A stretch of 64,000 nucleotides of DNA from Paraniabella ginsengisoli (GTDB lineage: Bacteria > Bacteroidota > Bacteroidia > Chitinophagales > Chitinophagaceae), in the NCBI RefSeq assembly GCF_022513635.1, contig NZ_JAKWBL010000001.1:1984001-2048000 (forward strand), in the 5' to 3' direction. The position numbers and the translations under genes are program-made. The notes below the pieces were generated by a model. That model did no database searches and had not been told where the DNA came from. It worked only from the letters and a program-made list of their open reading frames with translations. This document shows, in pieces, positions 28,103 to 38,457 of this stretch (its first letter is position 1; each line of letters starts with the position of its first letter).

Positions 28103-28898
28103 ATGCACACATTAGAAAAACAAGAATACTTAGGGATTTCAAAAAAATATATAACAATACACAAGGCATCTCCATTATCGAAACAGAATATAATGAAAAA
28201 GTCTATGAAGGTTGGCACGCTCATAAAAATGCACATCTAACCTTTTTTTTAAAGGGGGAACATTGGAAAGAAGAAGAAAAGAGAGTTTTTCTGTTACAAC
28301 AGGAAGCGTACAATTTTATCATCGAGAAGAACTTCACTTAAATCAAAATACACAAATCCCTTCAAAAAATATAAATATTGAAATAAGTGAACCTCTATTC
28401 AAAGAATTTGGATTTACAGAAGAGGAGCTAAAGAAATCAACAGATAACATTGCAAAAACAAAATTAACCATTCTAAAAATTTATAAGGAATGTTTAATTT
28501 CTGACACCTTTTCCCAGGATTCAATAAATATGTTACTTTCTAACCTCGCCTGCAGTCAAAATTATTCCGAACAGTTTTTTCACTGCCCCAATTGGGTATA
28601 CATTTTGCATGAATTTTTAAATGACTGCTGGGACAAAAGCCCTAGTTTAAAGGATTTGTCAAATGTTTTAAACTTAAGTCCTATAACAATCTCAAAATAT
28701 TTTCCTCGCTACTTTGGATGCACGCTTGGTGAATATTCAAGAAGATTAAAAATAGAGAAGTCTCTTACTTTGATACAAAATTCTTCTGCGTCCTTAACTG
28801 ACATTGCTTTTGAATGTGGATTTGCTGACCAAAGCCATTTTATAAGAGCATTTAAACAACAAACCGGATTCTTACCCAAAAAATTCAGGAACTTATAA
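28103..28898 (+). CDS. AraC-family transcriptional regulator, two frameshifts
   Basis: About 266 residues. N-terminal cupin-like effector domain (repair gives GWHAHKNAHLTFFLKGG) and C-terminal double helix-turn-helix (LNLSPITISKYFPRYFG; LTDIAFECGFADQSHFIRAF). The ATG at 28103 is followed by a frame break in the A run near 28142 and another in the G run near 28255, each one base short; with both repaired the protein is continuous. It precedes an S41 peptidase gene by 84 bp, which it may control. Confidence 0.85.
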
Positions 28899-28943
28899 AT
28901 AACAAAGGCAAATTTCATTCTATTTTTTAGATTTTGTTGGCGG

Positions 28944-28951
28944 TAGTTTTG
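28944..28951 (+). promoter_or_regulatory. Possible -7 element for the S41 peptidase gene
   Basis: TAGTTTTG fits TAnnTTTG and lies 31 bp before the start codon. The expected TTG about 19 bp upstream is replaced by a T-rich stretch. Confidence 0.4.
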
Positions 28952-28982
28952 TAATACAATTACATAGTTCAACAGTTTAGCC

Positions 28983-30122
28983 ATGAAACTAAAAATAAGC
29001 TTACTATTTTTTTGTTCGCACAAATAGTTTATGCACAAAATAACGTGCAGGAAAATGACAGTCTGCTCCATGTTGCTCAAAAAATAAATAAGAAAGAAGC
29101 TATTGAAGCTGTGAGTAACATTGCTTCGCTTATTAAAGAAAACTATGTATTCCCTGGCATGGGTAAATCCATATCAGATTCCTTATTAAAAAAATGAAGC
29201 AAAATGAATTTGGCAATTTAGAAAATTGGCAAAGCTTAGCAGACAGCCTTACAAATACTATACAATCGTTGAGTAATGATGGGCATATGTATGTAAGAAG
29301 TGACCCTAAAACGGTGAAGGAGCTTATCGAGGCCGAAAGTAAGGCCAGCATTAAAGTCGGAAACCAACCAACAAAAGACCCCTTTTACTACGGAAAGGAT
29401 GCGGTACAGAAAAATTTCGGATTTAGCGAGGTAAAGGTTTTAAAGGATAACATTGGATACATAAAACTCTCTCAAATTAATATCTCTGAAAAAAGTTTGC
29501 CGACACTTTATGCTGCTATGCAGTTTGTCGGCCATACTAAAGCATTAATTATAGACCTAAGAGACAATCGAGGCGGTGGAAGTGATGTGGGACCTGTATT
29601 AGAATCATTTTTTTAACAAAGGAAACGCCATTACTCGAGTTTAAAAATAGAAAATCAGAAAAGCGTATTGAAAAAACCGTTACGTGGTTGACAGAAAAAA
29701 ATATAGCAATCCTTTATTCATTTTAGTTAATAATAATACTGGTTCGGCGGCCGAAGCATTGGCATTCTCTATGCAGCAACAAAAAAGAGCCCAAATCATC
29801 GGCAAACGATCGGCAGGTGCAGCACACATGAATTCGTGGTATGTAATTAATGATTGTTTGTTTGTATCCATTTCTACCGGAGCGCCAACTATCCCCGGAA
29901 CAGAAATATCCTGGGAAAGGATTGGAATAATACCAGATTTTGAAGTGGATGAAGGTAAAGAGATAGAGTTTATACGATCTAATTTCAAATAAATATAAAC
30001 CTCAAAAAGGGAGTTATACCGAATCGCATTATGGGCCCGATGTGATAAATGCCGGACAACAGCAAGTCTTGAACCTTGGGTTTTATACAATGCGACTCTA
30101 TATCACCGACACTACTTATTGA
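28983..30122 (+). CDS. Secreted S41-family peptidase, about six frameshifts
   Basis: C-terminal-processing-type serine protease. Repaired signal peptide MKLKISLLFFLFAQIVYAQ; N-terminal helical part; then the core with GYIKLSQINIS, the ALIIDLRDNRGGGSDVGPVL block and the catalytic serine in NNTGSAAEALAFSMQQQKRA; IIGKRSAGAAH follows. No PDZ domain is evident. The frame breaks near 29008, 29187, 29610, 29690 and twice around 29990-30008, all one base short in A or T runs. The last two are inferred because the next frame continues sensibly to 30122 (YTESHYGPDV). It lies between two AraC regulators. Similar proteins are annotated as interphotoreceptor retinoid-binding-like peptidases. Confidence 0.82.
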
Positions 30123-30209
30123 TTTTTCATTTAATACACAAACCAGCTCTTCTGAAGACTAAGACCGTATGACACCATAATGATCATAGTAACAGACTAG
30201 ATACCAAGA

Positions 30210-30986
30210 ATGAAAATGAGAGTACACAACATTATTCCAAATGATAAAATTGCCGATTATGTCGATAGAATTCTAGTCATTGAAAATGATATTTTTCTGA
30301 CGCCATTTGCTCTTCCTTTATACGCTAATGGCGCACCGACTTTACTTTTTAGGTCTGTAAAAGGAAACCTTGAAAATTCCGATAGCACTTACCTAACACT
30401 TTTTGGGCAAACGGTTTCGCCCGGGAGTTTGACACTGAATGAAGACTTTACATTAATTGCCTACTTTTTGAAACCCCATTCATTAATTTCACTTTTTGGA
30501 ATTCCTGCTTTTGAACTAACAGACAGACCCATTGACCTTAATTTACTTTCGCCTCAAAAGACCATTTCTCTTCAAGAAAGCTTATTGAATTGTGAAAATA
30601 TTGAAGATAGGATTGCACTATTAGATAATTATATATATGGTCTTGTAAAAGAAGCTAAAGAAATTTCAGCACCTATTAAATACGCGTCCGAAAAAATAGC
30701 AAGCCATTATTCTAAAGAATCACTTGTTAATGTTCAAAAGGAATTAAAAATTTCTGAAAGAACTTTCGAAAGAATGTTTGAAAAAAATATAGGGATATCA
30801 CCCAATGCTTACAGACGCATTCGTCAATTCCATTCAGCATTTAGCGATTTAAACCTGGGGAAGTATAATAACTTATCGGATATAGCATTTAATCACGGTT
30901 ATGCCGATCAAAGTCATTACATCCGCACATTTAAAAAGTTTACTAAAATCAGTCCAAGTGAGTATTTAAACTATAGCACCGATTAA
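30210..30986 (+). CDS. AraC-family transcriptional regulator
   Basis: An intact 258-residue regulator. The N-terminal half resembles the DUF6597 sensory domain (LPLYANGAPTLLFR; LFGQTVSPGSLTL), and the C-terminal half has the two AraC helix-turn-helices (KELKISERTFERMFEKNIG and LSDIAFNHGYADQSHYIRTF). It is followed after 74 bp by a small membrane protein that may be its target. It is distinct from the other AraC protein upstream in N-terminal domain. Confidence 0.92.
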   Translation: MKMRVHNIIPNDKIADYVDRILVIENDIFLTPFALPLYANGAPTLLFRSVKGNLENSDSTYLTLFGQTVSPGSLTLNEDFTLIAYFLKPHSLISLFGIPAFELTDRPIDLNLLSPQKTISLQESLLNCENIEDRIALLDNYIYGLVKEAKEISAPIKYASEKIASHYSKESLVNVQKELKISERTFERMFEKNIGISPNAYRRIRQFHSAFSDLNLGKYNNLSDIAFNHGYADQSHYIRTFKKFTKISPSEYLNYSTD

Positions 30987-31060
30987 TAAGCACATGTCGG
31001 TTTCATTCTATTTTAAAATTCTCCCCGAACTATTTTTGATAAAACATTAAAATAAAAAAA

Positions 31061-31470
31061 ATGAATAAGACAGTTTTAAAAAGTATTGGAGCAATTTTAG
31101 CGGGATTCATATTAGTAGCAGTTCTATCATCTGGAACAGATTTTTTGTTAGACAAATCGGGCATTCTGTCAATGGAACATTTTAAGCAAGCATCATTTTT
31201 AATAGTTTGCCTTGTCATCGCTTACCGGTTTACTTTCAATGTAATTGGTTGCTACCTGATAGCAAAATTAGCTCCAACAAATCCCATGAAGCATGTTATG
31301 ATTATGGGCGTCATCGGAACAATTTTAAGCCTTTTAGGTTCAATTGCAATGTGGCACAAAGCCCCTGCATTTTACAGTATTGCAATCATTCTGATTTCAT
31401 TACCAAGTGCCTGGCTTGGAGGAAACTATATTTAAATAAAATAAAAAATGGCTATACTAAAAGTCACTAA
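31061..31470 (+). CDS. Small four-helix membrane protein, probable frameshift at the end
   Basis: Four hydrophobic helices (AILAGFILVAVLSSGTDFLL; ASFLIVCLVIAYRFTFNVIG; MIMGVIGTILSLLGSIAMW; YSIAIILISLPSAWLGG). The open frame ends at 31435 after GGNYI, but one added A near 31423 gives GGKLYLNKIKNGYTKSH and a stop at 31470, which is how such proteins usually end. Common next to AraC regulators in Bacteroidota; function not known. Confidence 0.7.
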
Positions 31471-31790
31471 CACACAAAGGCCACAAATTTTCTACCGATT
31501 CAGCAATATGAAAATTAGATAAGCCAACTCCCAATAGACGTATTTTTTTATTTTCGATGGGAGCATTCTGTATTGCTTTCACCGTTTGCAATAGGATATC
31601 CTGATCATTATTAATTCAGGTAACGATATACTTCGCCTACAGATCGCAAAATCATGAAATTTAAATTTCACTGTAACAGTTCGTCCCTTAAGACCTGATC
31701 GCTGAAGCCTTTCCCATAACCGTGTTACCAATGTTTCTAATTCTCTTAGCATTTCGTCATTGGTAGTGAGATCATGCTGATGCGTATCTT
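31457..31790 (-). pseudogene. dinB: 3' fragment of dinB (DNA polymerase IV)
   Basis: Minus-strand codons from about 31790 read LTTNDEMLRELETLVTRLWE, GLKGRTVTVKFKFHDF and, after one frame break near 31615, LLQTVKAIQNAPIENKKIRL and LLGVGLSNFHIAESVENL. This is the little-finger domain of a Y-family polymerase. The palm and finger domains are missing, because upstream sequence belongs to a different gene fragment on the other strand. Hence a remnant, not a gene with only sequencing errors. Confidence 0.75.
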
Positions 31791-32083
31791 AAAACGTAGT
31801 CTTATTGAATACCAACCAGCGATGCAGATTACCCCAAAGATGCGACAGGATACTTTTGAAAGTTTCCAAACGACTGATGACCATCTTATGCATATTACCG
31901 GAATAGTTAAGGACCAATATGCTCACCTTTATTATAAATGTAAAACTCCTTGAAGCCCAATGCAGGCAGGCATATATGTATCTCAGCATTCCTTATATGA
32001 GAATGAAAGCAATCTCGGTATTGTTGCATAAGATGGGGCTTACAGATACAACCAGATTGAAATTTACACGACACCTAAGATAA
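31780..32083 (+). pseudogene. C-terminal fragment of a C1-family peptidase (aminopeptidase C-like)
   Basis: Plus-strand codons read ITPKMRQDTFESFQTTDD, HLMHITGIVKDQYAHLYYK and KNSL, followed after frame changes by YMYLSIPYMRMKAISVLLHK. This is the end of a papain-type aminopeptidase with the active-site histidine (DDHLMHITG) and asparagine (KNSW in family; here tryptophan is replaced by leucine). The catalytic cysteine domain is absent. The W-to-L change and loss of most of the gene show true decay. The rest, up to 32211, has nothing recognised. Confidence 0.65.
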
Positions 32084-32211
32084 CTACAGTTACATAGATT
32101 TGTTTCCAACACCTGTAGTGGTATTCGAAGCTATATTTTGCATAAAATTTGTCGCCTCTCAAGCAGACTGAAAAATCCTGTTACCGATCACACGGCATCC
32201 GGCATTCCAGC

Positions 32212-33370
32212 TTATAACTTTATTTTCAGTTCTGTTTGTAGACAGGTTTCGGGATCAACCAATATATTCTCCACCCGCGCTTCAATCACAAAGGTTTCCG
32301 GGTACTCCCATACAGGGAACAGCGTCAGTTTTGTTTTTTCGTGGGGTGCCAACCGGACTTTTCCATACGGCTTGTCGTCGATATCGTACGGAGACGATAA
32401 CTTCAAATCAAAAGGGATATCGAATTTATTTTCGATAGTCAGCACTACCTGGTTTACATTCCCGGCAAACTTTTTTCGGCTTTAATAGCGATAGATGCTT
32501 GAAACAGTGCTTCACCTTCCCGCTCCCTGGCAAGAATAACATCTTCGGTATACACAGCCGTTCGCCTGGCTTCCAGTGCCTCTCGTATTGAAGCCTCACT
32601 TTTTCTTTAGCGAAGATCAACGTGATAGGGCGATGGTAATCAGCAGATGGTGGCTGAATAGAACTATGGGCATCGGTACCTGATAAGAGAATCAGGTTAT
32701 GCTTAATGGCAATGCGGTGAGCATGCACATTATACCGTTGGTTATTGACCAATTCAGCGCCTCTGAGAATGCCACGATCCAGTAGCTTTTGATGAATAGG
32801 CAGAAACAAATCCCTGGGACCATTCTTTTCCAGCCAGCCAGGGTGGTTATAAGAAACCCATCCGCCTTGCTTTTGCACTTCAAGGAAGGGTGTCAGTAGT
32901 TCGGCTTCAGTAGCTTTGGGTTTCATCACCAGCTTTCCATTGGAACCTATATTATAAGGTGCCTTCAAAGCATTCACATCCTTTAAGAAAAAGGCGTTGT
33001 TGTGATAGGGTGCCACATAGGGAGATATTTCTGCTCCTTTAATAATAAGCACGTGTGTATTGGCTGCCGCTTCATTCGCTTTTTTAAAACTAAACTCCTT
33101 ATCGGGTGAAACAAGACCAAAGTATTTTTGGGCTTCTATATGCTCTGTCAGCGTAATAACATCGAGGCCATCACGTTCGGCTTCCATCACTCTCACATAA
33201 GGCATCACATGACCATCTGAATAACTGGTATGCAGGTGAAAATCGCCTTTGAGTGTTATAAAGCCGGGGATATCGGCCACTTTTACTTTAGGGTTTCGCT
33301 CTTTTTGTTGCGCATTAGCAGATAACATAATACATGCAAGCGACAACAGACTGAATATTTTCTTTTTCAC
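32212..33370 (-). CDS. Secreted PHP-domain phosphoesterase (Sb-PDE family-like), two frameshifts
   Basis: About 386 residues with signal peptide and apparent GTG start at 33370 (KKKIFSLLSLACIMLSANAQ). PHP metal motifs: FHLHTSYSDGHVMPYVRV, LTEHIEAQ, KGAEISP, NHPGW and LLSGTDAHSS, enough for a trinuclear metal site. The family includes phosphodiesterases and phosphatases; the nearest named group is 'Sb-PDE', after an organophosphate diesterase. Frame breaks near 32600 and 32475 (A runs); repair gives EKSEASIREALEARRTAVYT and AEKKFAGNVNQVVLTIEN. It is the last gene of the SusCD locus that starts at 43.9 kb, with EEP and esterase genes upstream. Confidence 0.85.
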
Positions 33371-33494
33371 AAAAAATTAAAATTTATTAATAGTTAAAAG
33401 TAGTAGCTGTACTGTGTTTATTGTTGAGTTAGATTATAGACATATCAATGACTTCGTGCAGTCCATGCTGTTGACTATTTATCACCACAAAAAA

Positions 33495-34888
33495 TCACCA
33501 GTTATCTGTCCTGAAAGAAGAAGCTGGCAGACCCCAGGCATTAAACAGGTTGCCCCTCGCATAGTTTTTATAAGCGTACCGTACGGCAACCGGGTTTTGC
33601 ACCTTTTCAGCAAAAACTTCAATGCTATTATTCCTGATGGTGGCTATTGCCGGATAAAAAATCCTATCCGCCCCTGCAATTTCAAAGTTGGCAGAAGGAT
33701 CGCCATCGAAATAAAGGCCTTGTCCTGTATAGAAAACTCCAGCAACACTGCACCTGTTTTAATGGTATGCTTCAGGTATTCTGGCGAACGCCAGGGCAAG
33801 GCATTACATCCGTAGGTATTGGCAAGTGCTGCTTGCATCAATCGCTCCGCCACAAGTCTTTTCTCCGGCGGATGTACAGTAGCCGCCGAGCCGATATCCA
33901 TGGTTACAATCATAGCACTATTTGAAATACTGCCGGCGCCTGTAATTGCGCCTCCCTTACGCGGGCACTGGCAACACTATCTACATCGGGATAATTGTAG
34001 GGCGCGATCTGTACAAAATAAAACGGAAAATCATCTTTCCACAACTTCCGCCACGCAGCAACCAGGGCTTCGAGCTGTTGCCGGTATAGCTGTGGCTCGA
34101 AACGGTCATACTCACCCTGGTACCACAGCGCCCCCTGATCTTTACGTTGGCAAGGGGATGGATCATGCCGTTATAAAGCACTGCCGGATCTTTCGGGCTC
34201 GTTGATACGGCAGGCAGCTTAATACCCGGAATTGTTGCAAGGCTTTGTTGACTCATCCATGCCCTTACCGGTGTTCCTCCCACGGCTGCTACTATAATGC
34301 CTACCGGAAGCTGCAACATTTTTTGCAGTATTGCACCATAAAAAAACCGACCGCACTAAAATCCTGCGCCGTAGCGGCACCGGATTGCTGCCATTTCCCG
34401 GAAACGCCGGAAGCAGGTGATGACGCAACTGCACGGGCAACAGTAAAAAACCGAAGCTGCTTATTATCTGCATGCAGTAAAGCTTCCGCCGAACCGGATA
34501 CCGGCTGATTCTTGAGACCTTTCAATGGCATCGCCATATTAGATTGCCCTGAAAGCAGCCATACTTCTCCTAAAAGGATATCATTTAAAGTAGTGGTATC
34601 AACATCAAAAAATTTAATTTCGTAAGGTCCGCCTTCTTTTGTTGTTGGCACTCTTACGCTCCAGTTTCCGGAGTTATCCGGCTTGACTTTATAATGCTTA
34701 CCATCCCATCCCGTAAGGATATTAACCTCCTTACCGGTACTATGGCCCCAAAGTAGTACACAGTCATTTCTTTGCAGTACCATATGATCATTTAGCACAT
34801 CAGGCAGAGATACTTTTGCAGAGGCTGTGGTCTGCAAACCCAGGTAGCACAACAAGTAAAGGAAACATATCCTATATATATTTAACAT
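33495..34888 (-). CDS. Sialate O-acetylesterase-type esterase, four frameshifts
   Basis: About 465 residues. Signal peptide (MLNIYRICFLYLLCYLGLQT), then an Ig-like N-terminal domain beginning LPDVLNDHMVLQRN and the SGNH esterase core with catalytic serine in LLSGQSNMAMPLKG; later blocks GIIVAAVGGTPVRAW, and ALWYQGEYD after repair. Frame breaks near 34325 (A run), 34130 (G run), 33935 and 33718 (T runs), all one base short; the repaired end is NLFNAWGLPASSFRTDNW. Removes O-acetyl groups from sialic acids or other glycans. Located between the EEP and PHP genes of the SusCD operon, so acetylation of the imported substrate is likely. Confidence 0.85.
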
Positions 34889-34913
34889 TAAAACCAGTTT
34901 ATGTTACTATTGA

Positions 34914-36547
34914 TTACTGCAGCTTTATAGTTGTCACAATCGGCCGGTGGGTGGACGCTTGTGACGTTCTAACTGATGCCTGCTGCATTTGCAGCATCCC
35001 CGAATATAAAATGTAATTAATTGTTTTTGCCGGTGTACCCGACGGATAATTAAAGGCGAGGCTACCCATACCCGCGAACGCATCGCTGAAAACAGGCTGC
35101 AAAATATTAAGAGGTATGCTGCCGGGTATATCACTCAGGTTGCCCGATAACATCTTCACCGGTAAAGGATCTGCCGCTATTCTCTCTTTGGCCTCATAGG
35201 CCTGCTGCAGGCGTGAGATCGAATCGGTACTGAGAGACGTTACGTAAAACCGGGTTCTGGCTCCATTAATGTTGATGACAGCACCGAACAAGCCCTGTGG
35301 TGTAGACGTGGTAGCCCCGGCGGTATAGATCCATCTTAGCTGGGTACCATCGTCGATACTTTCAATAGGAAATTTACTTAAGAAGGCCTGTCCAAATTTA
35401 CGCCTCTTACCGTTAGACCCTGCATCCGGCTCCTTGTCAAGGGTGGCATGAAAGCTACGTTTCATACCCAGGCGTGTTGCCAGCAAATCGATCTGGTCAT
35501 CATAATCACTTCTGCTGCTGAAATTAATGTCTACCTGGTTTAAGCTGATAATATCGGCACCTGAATTACGGATCTCATTTTCTATAGCAGAAAGGTTGTA
35601 TGCTCCGGCAGCATTTGCACCGTGATTAATGGTATAATGCATCATAGAAAACGTAGAAAAGTCGAGTGCTACATTTGCTATGACCGGGTAGTGATCAGAG
35701 GCGTACGTATGTATCGTATCAAGATTGGTTACTACCGCCTGTTCGTTACCCATAATAAAATCGATGCGAGCATTGCGCGGGTTTCCGTAACGATTGGCTT
35801 TATAAGTGAACGGCGTCAGTGCTTTTCCTAACGGATCGTGGAATTTACTCGTGACTAAGCTATGATTCTGATCGCTGGGCCATAGGTTCAGATCCCCCAC
35901 AAGTACTTTAGGGCCGCCGACCGCATCCGCTTTTGCCAGCATCTCCAATATCTGATTGCGCTGAACCGAAGTGCTGTCGGGACGTTTGGCGAAATGGGTT
36001 AAAAAGAAGTGAAAGGTTTTTCCTTGTACCGTCACCTTTGCGTTCAGCAGGCCTTGCGGATTCACGCCATCCCATGCGGAATAGATAGTACCCACGGTAT
36101 CGATGGGGTATTTGCTGAAGATCATCTGCCCGAATCGGCCTGACGCTTTGGGTCGATTTTTAGTTACATGAAAAGCGGAGTAAGGATAGAGATCAGCTAA
36201 CCCATCCCTGAGCAGGCGGGTTGGTTATGAAACTGCGTTAGAGCATCCCACTCAAAAGCTACTTCTCCCAGCCCTACAATGTCCGCGCCGGAATGCCTGA
36301 TAATATAAATGGTATTGTCCAGGTTGTAGTCGGAAGGCTCATCATCCGGCGCGCCATTGGCGTTACCTACTCCTTTGGCAATATTCCAGGTCATTACCTT
36401 TAATCTACCCTCCGACAGATCCTGAGTCTGGTAAGATCTTGCGGTTGCTGCTGCATTTATCGGCAGCAGCTCAGGTTCCACCAGCTTCTTCTGATAGGAG
36501 CATACTACCAGTACCAGGTAAAAAAGGTTTATCATCTTTGAAAACAT
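34914..36547 (-). CDS. Two-domain endonuclease/exonuclease/phosphatase (EEP) protein, one frameshift
   Basis: About 545 residues made of two EEP domains in tandem. Start at 36547 (MFSKMINLFYLVLVVCS) gives a lipoprotein-like leader. Domain 1 is complete: MTWNIAKG, the metal glutamate in VGLGEVAFEW, RIDFIMGN, VGDLNLWPSD and YASDHYPVI. Domain 2 aligns to it, but the metal glutamate is glutamine (SLNQVD), the GDLN asparate is lost (SGNLSD), RIDFI is TINYI and SDH is STH, so it is very probably inactive. The frame breaks near 36216 (C run); repair gives LLRDGLADLYPYSAFHVT. Substrate is a phosphodiester or phosphomonoester outside the cell, unidentified. Confidence 0.85.
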
Positions 36548-36634
36548 GGTTGTGGATTTATATTTAATAAATGAACGAATGATGCAGCGGACTTGCCGTT
36601 GTAAGATACCGTTGCACCTGGTAAGAATCGTCAC

Positions 36635-38442
36635 TTATTTATAGTCCGGATTTTGTTCCAGTTGTTTATTCAATGCCAGATCCTGAGTAGGTAATGGTTC
36701 TAGGTAGTACTTGTCTAGCCACCCCGCAGGTTGGTCAAAATATTGTACATAACCCTGCGCACCACCACCGTAGATTTTTAAACGGTTTCCGTAGTCAGCG
36801 TTTCTTACGGATACGCCTAGTGGTTGTTTATTCAGGTAAGTGCCCTTTTTCCATCGCTTCAGGTCGTTAAAACGGAACCCTTCAGCCATCAGCTCAACCC
36901 TGCGCTCACGCCTGATCTCCCACAACAGCGGTTGTACATCGGCATCCCGTTTTGTGTCGAAGCCGCCACCCACCTCGGCCACTTGCAATGCGGGCATATT
37001 TGCACGGGCCCTTAGTTTATTGATCGTTATATCAGCTACGCCCTGGTTAAATTGTCCAAGCTCAAACATCAACTCGGCATAGTTGAGTAATACTTCTTCT
37101 ATGCGGAAAATTGGCGCATCGTTAGAAGAATTATTCCCATTATCCAAAGGAAGCCTGTTGTAATACTTCCAACATAAATATCCCAGTTCAGTGATCATTT
37201 GTGCCTGGCCTCCATTAAACAGGCGGAAATGCGGAGACTGGCTAATTGTACTGCCGGTAGTCCAGGTCTTGCTCCACTGCTGCATGGGAAGTTGCTTATT
37301 CGTTCCCCCAATTGTTTTCATAAGCTCGATATATTCGGCATCTGCCGCCACACCCGTATTTCTCCATTCTGGCTGGCGAACTATCGCTACTTTGTATGGC
37401 GGAGCTACGGTGAAATACAATCGCCTGTCCCGGTTCCTGAATTCAGCAAACATATTGGCATCGCCTGCATAAACGGCACTTGTGGCGATCGGTTTCCGTC
37501 TGTACACAGATAGCTCTCCACGGCATCTTTGGTGAGATCATAATACCAGGAGGTACTGCCAACAAAGCGGGGATTGGAATGCGTAATTAGATTGGGCGCA
37601 TATTGTTTAAAAAGGATGATGCCTGGCTTGCCCGAGAGATCTTCAGAATTGAATACATCGTCGTATACCGGTATGAGCGCGGGGAATGAAGCCATCAGCT
37701 TTTCGCTGGCGAGCTTTGCTGCTTCCAGGTAGGTGGCAGCACCAGACAAGCTATGATACTTGCGCCAAGTGCCTTCAAAAAGGCCAAACCTTGATATGAG
37801 GGCACGTACAACATTTTTATTAATGGTGTTAGCACCATCGCCATCGGCCTTAATATGCTGCTCTGCATACAGCAGATCGTCTAATACATGACGAGCAACC
37901 TCGTCGCGTGGTGTGCGGGGCTGAAAGAGAATAGCAGCCGTATCTGATAAAGTGCGGCCGACCCAGGGAACATCACCGAAGGAAGCTATGAGGTCGTAAT
38001 AACGCAACGCCCGGAAAAAATAACCAACCGCGCGCCAGTGAAGTTTATCGGGCTCAGCCAATTTGGAGGTTTCAATATGATCAAGCATAATATTACCCTT
38101 CCGGATATAAGCAAAATTCCATTGCGCTACTACCTGCGTAACGGTATTGTTGCCACTTGCAGGAATGATTTTCGTTTGATACGCATAGGGGCTCATGTTG
38201 CCTGGCCTCGTTTCATTCATGTTATCGGAAATAAGATCCGATTGCATCGCATTGGGAATGGCTCCCCCATATCCGCCAAACTGCTCATACAGCGACCAGC
38301 CGTAGGTTTTGAAGTTATTATAATCGACAAAAGCTGTTTCGGGAATCAACTTGTCTTTTGGAAGTTTGTTTAAAAAATCTTTGGAGCAACTGCAAATGCC
38401 AATGAGCATAACGAGCGTGCAGTAGATCTTAACTATTTTCAT
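36635..38442 (-). CDS. susD: SusD/RagB-family nutrient-binding lipoprotein, one frameshift
   Basis: Surface lipoprotein that delivers the substrate to its SusC partner. Lipobox with cysteine in MLIGICSCSKDFL; SusD helical repeats (WRAVGYFFRALRYYDLIASF; VLLNYAELMFELGQFN); ends LALNKQLEQNPDYK, the usual C-terminal tail. Frame breaks near 37490 in an A run; repair gives YLCTDGKPIATSAVYAGD. It starts 15 bp after the SusC stop on the same strand. Length about 602 residues. Ligand not deducible from sequence. Confidence 0.93.
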
Positions 38443-38457
38443 GATGTTGAATTTTTC

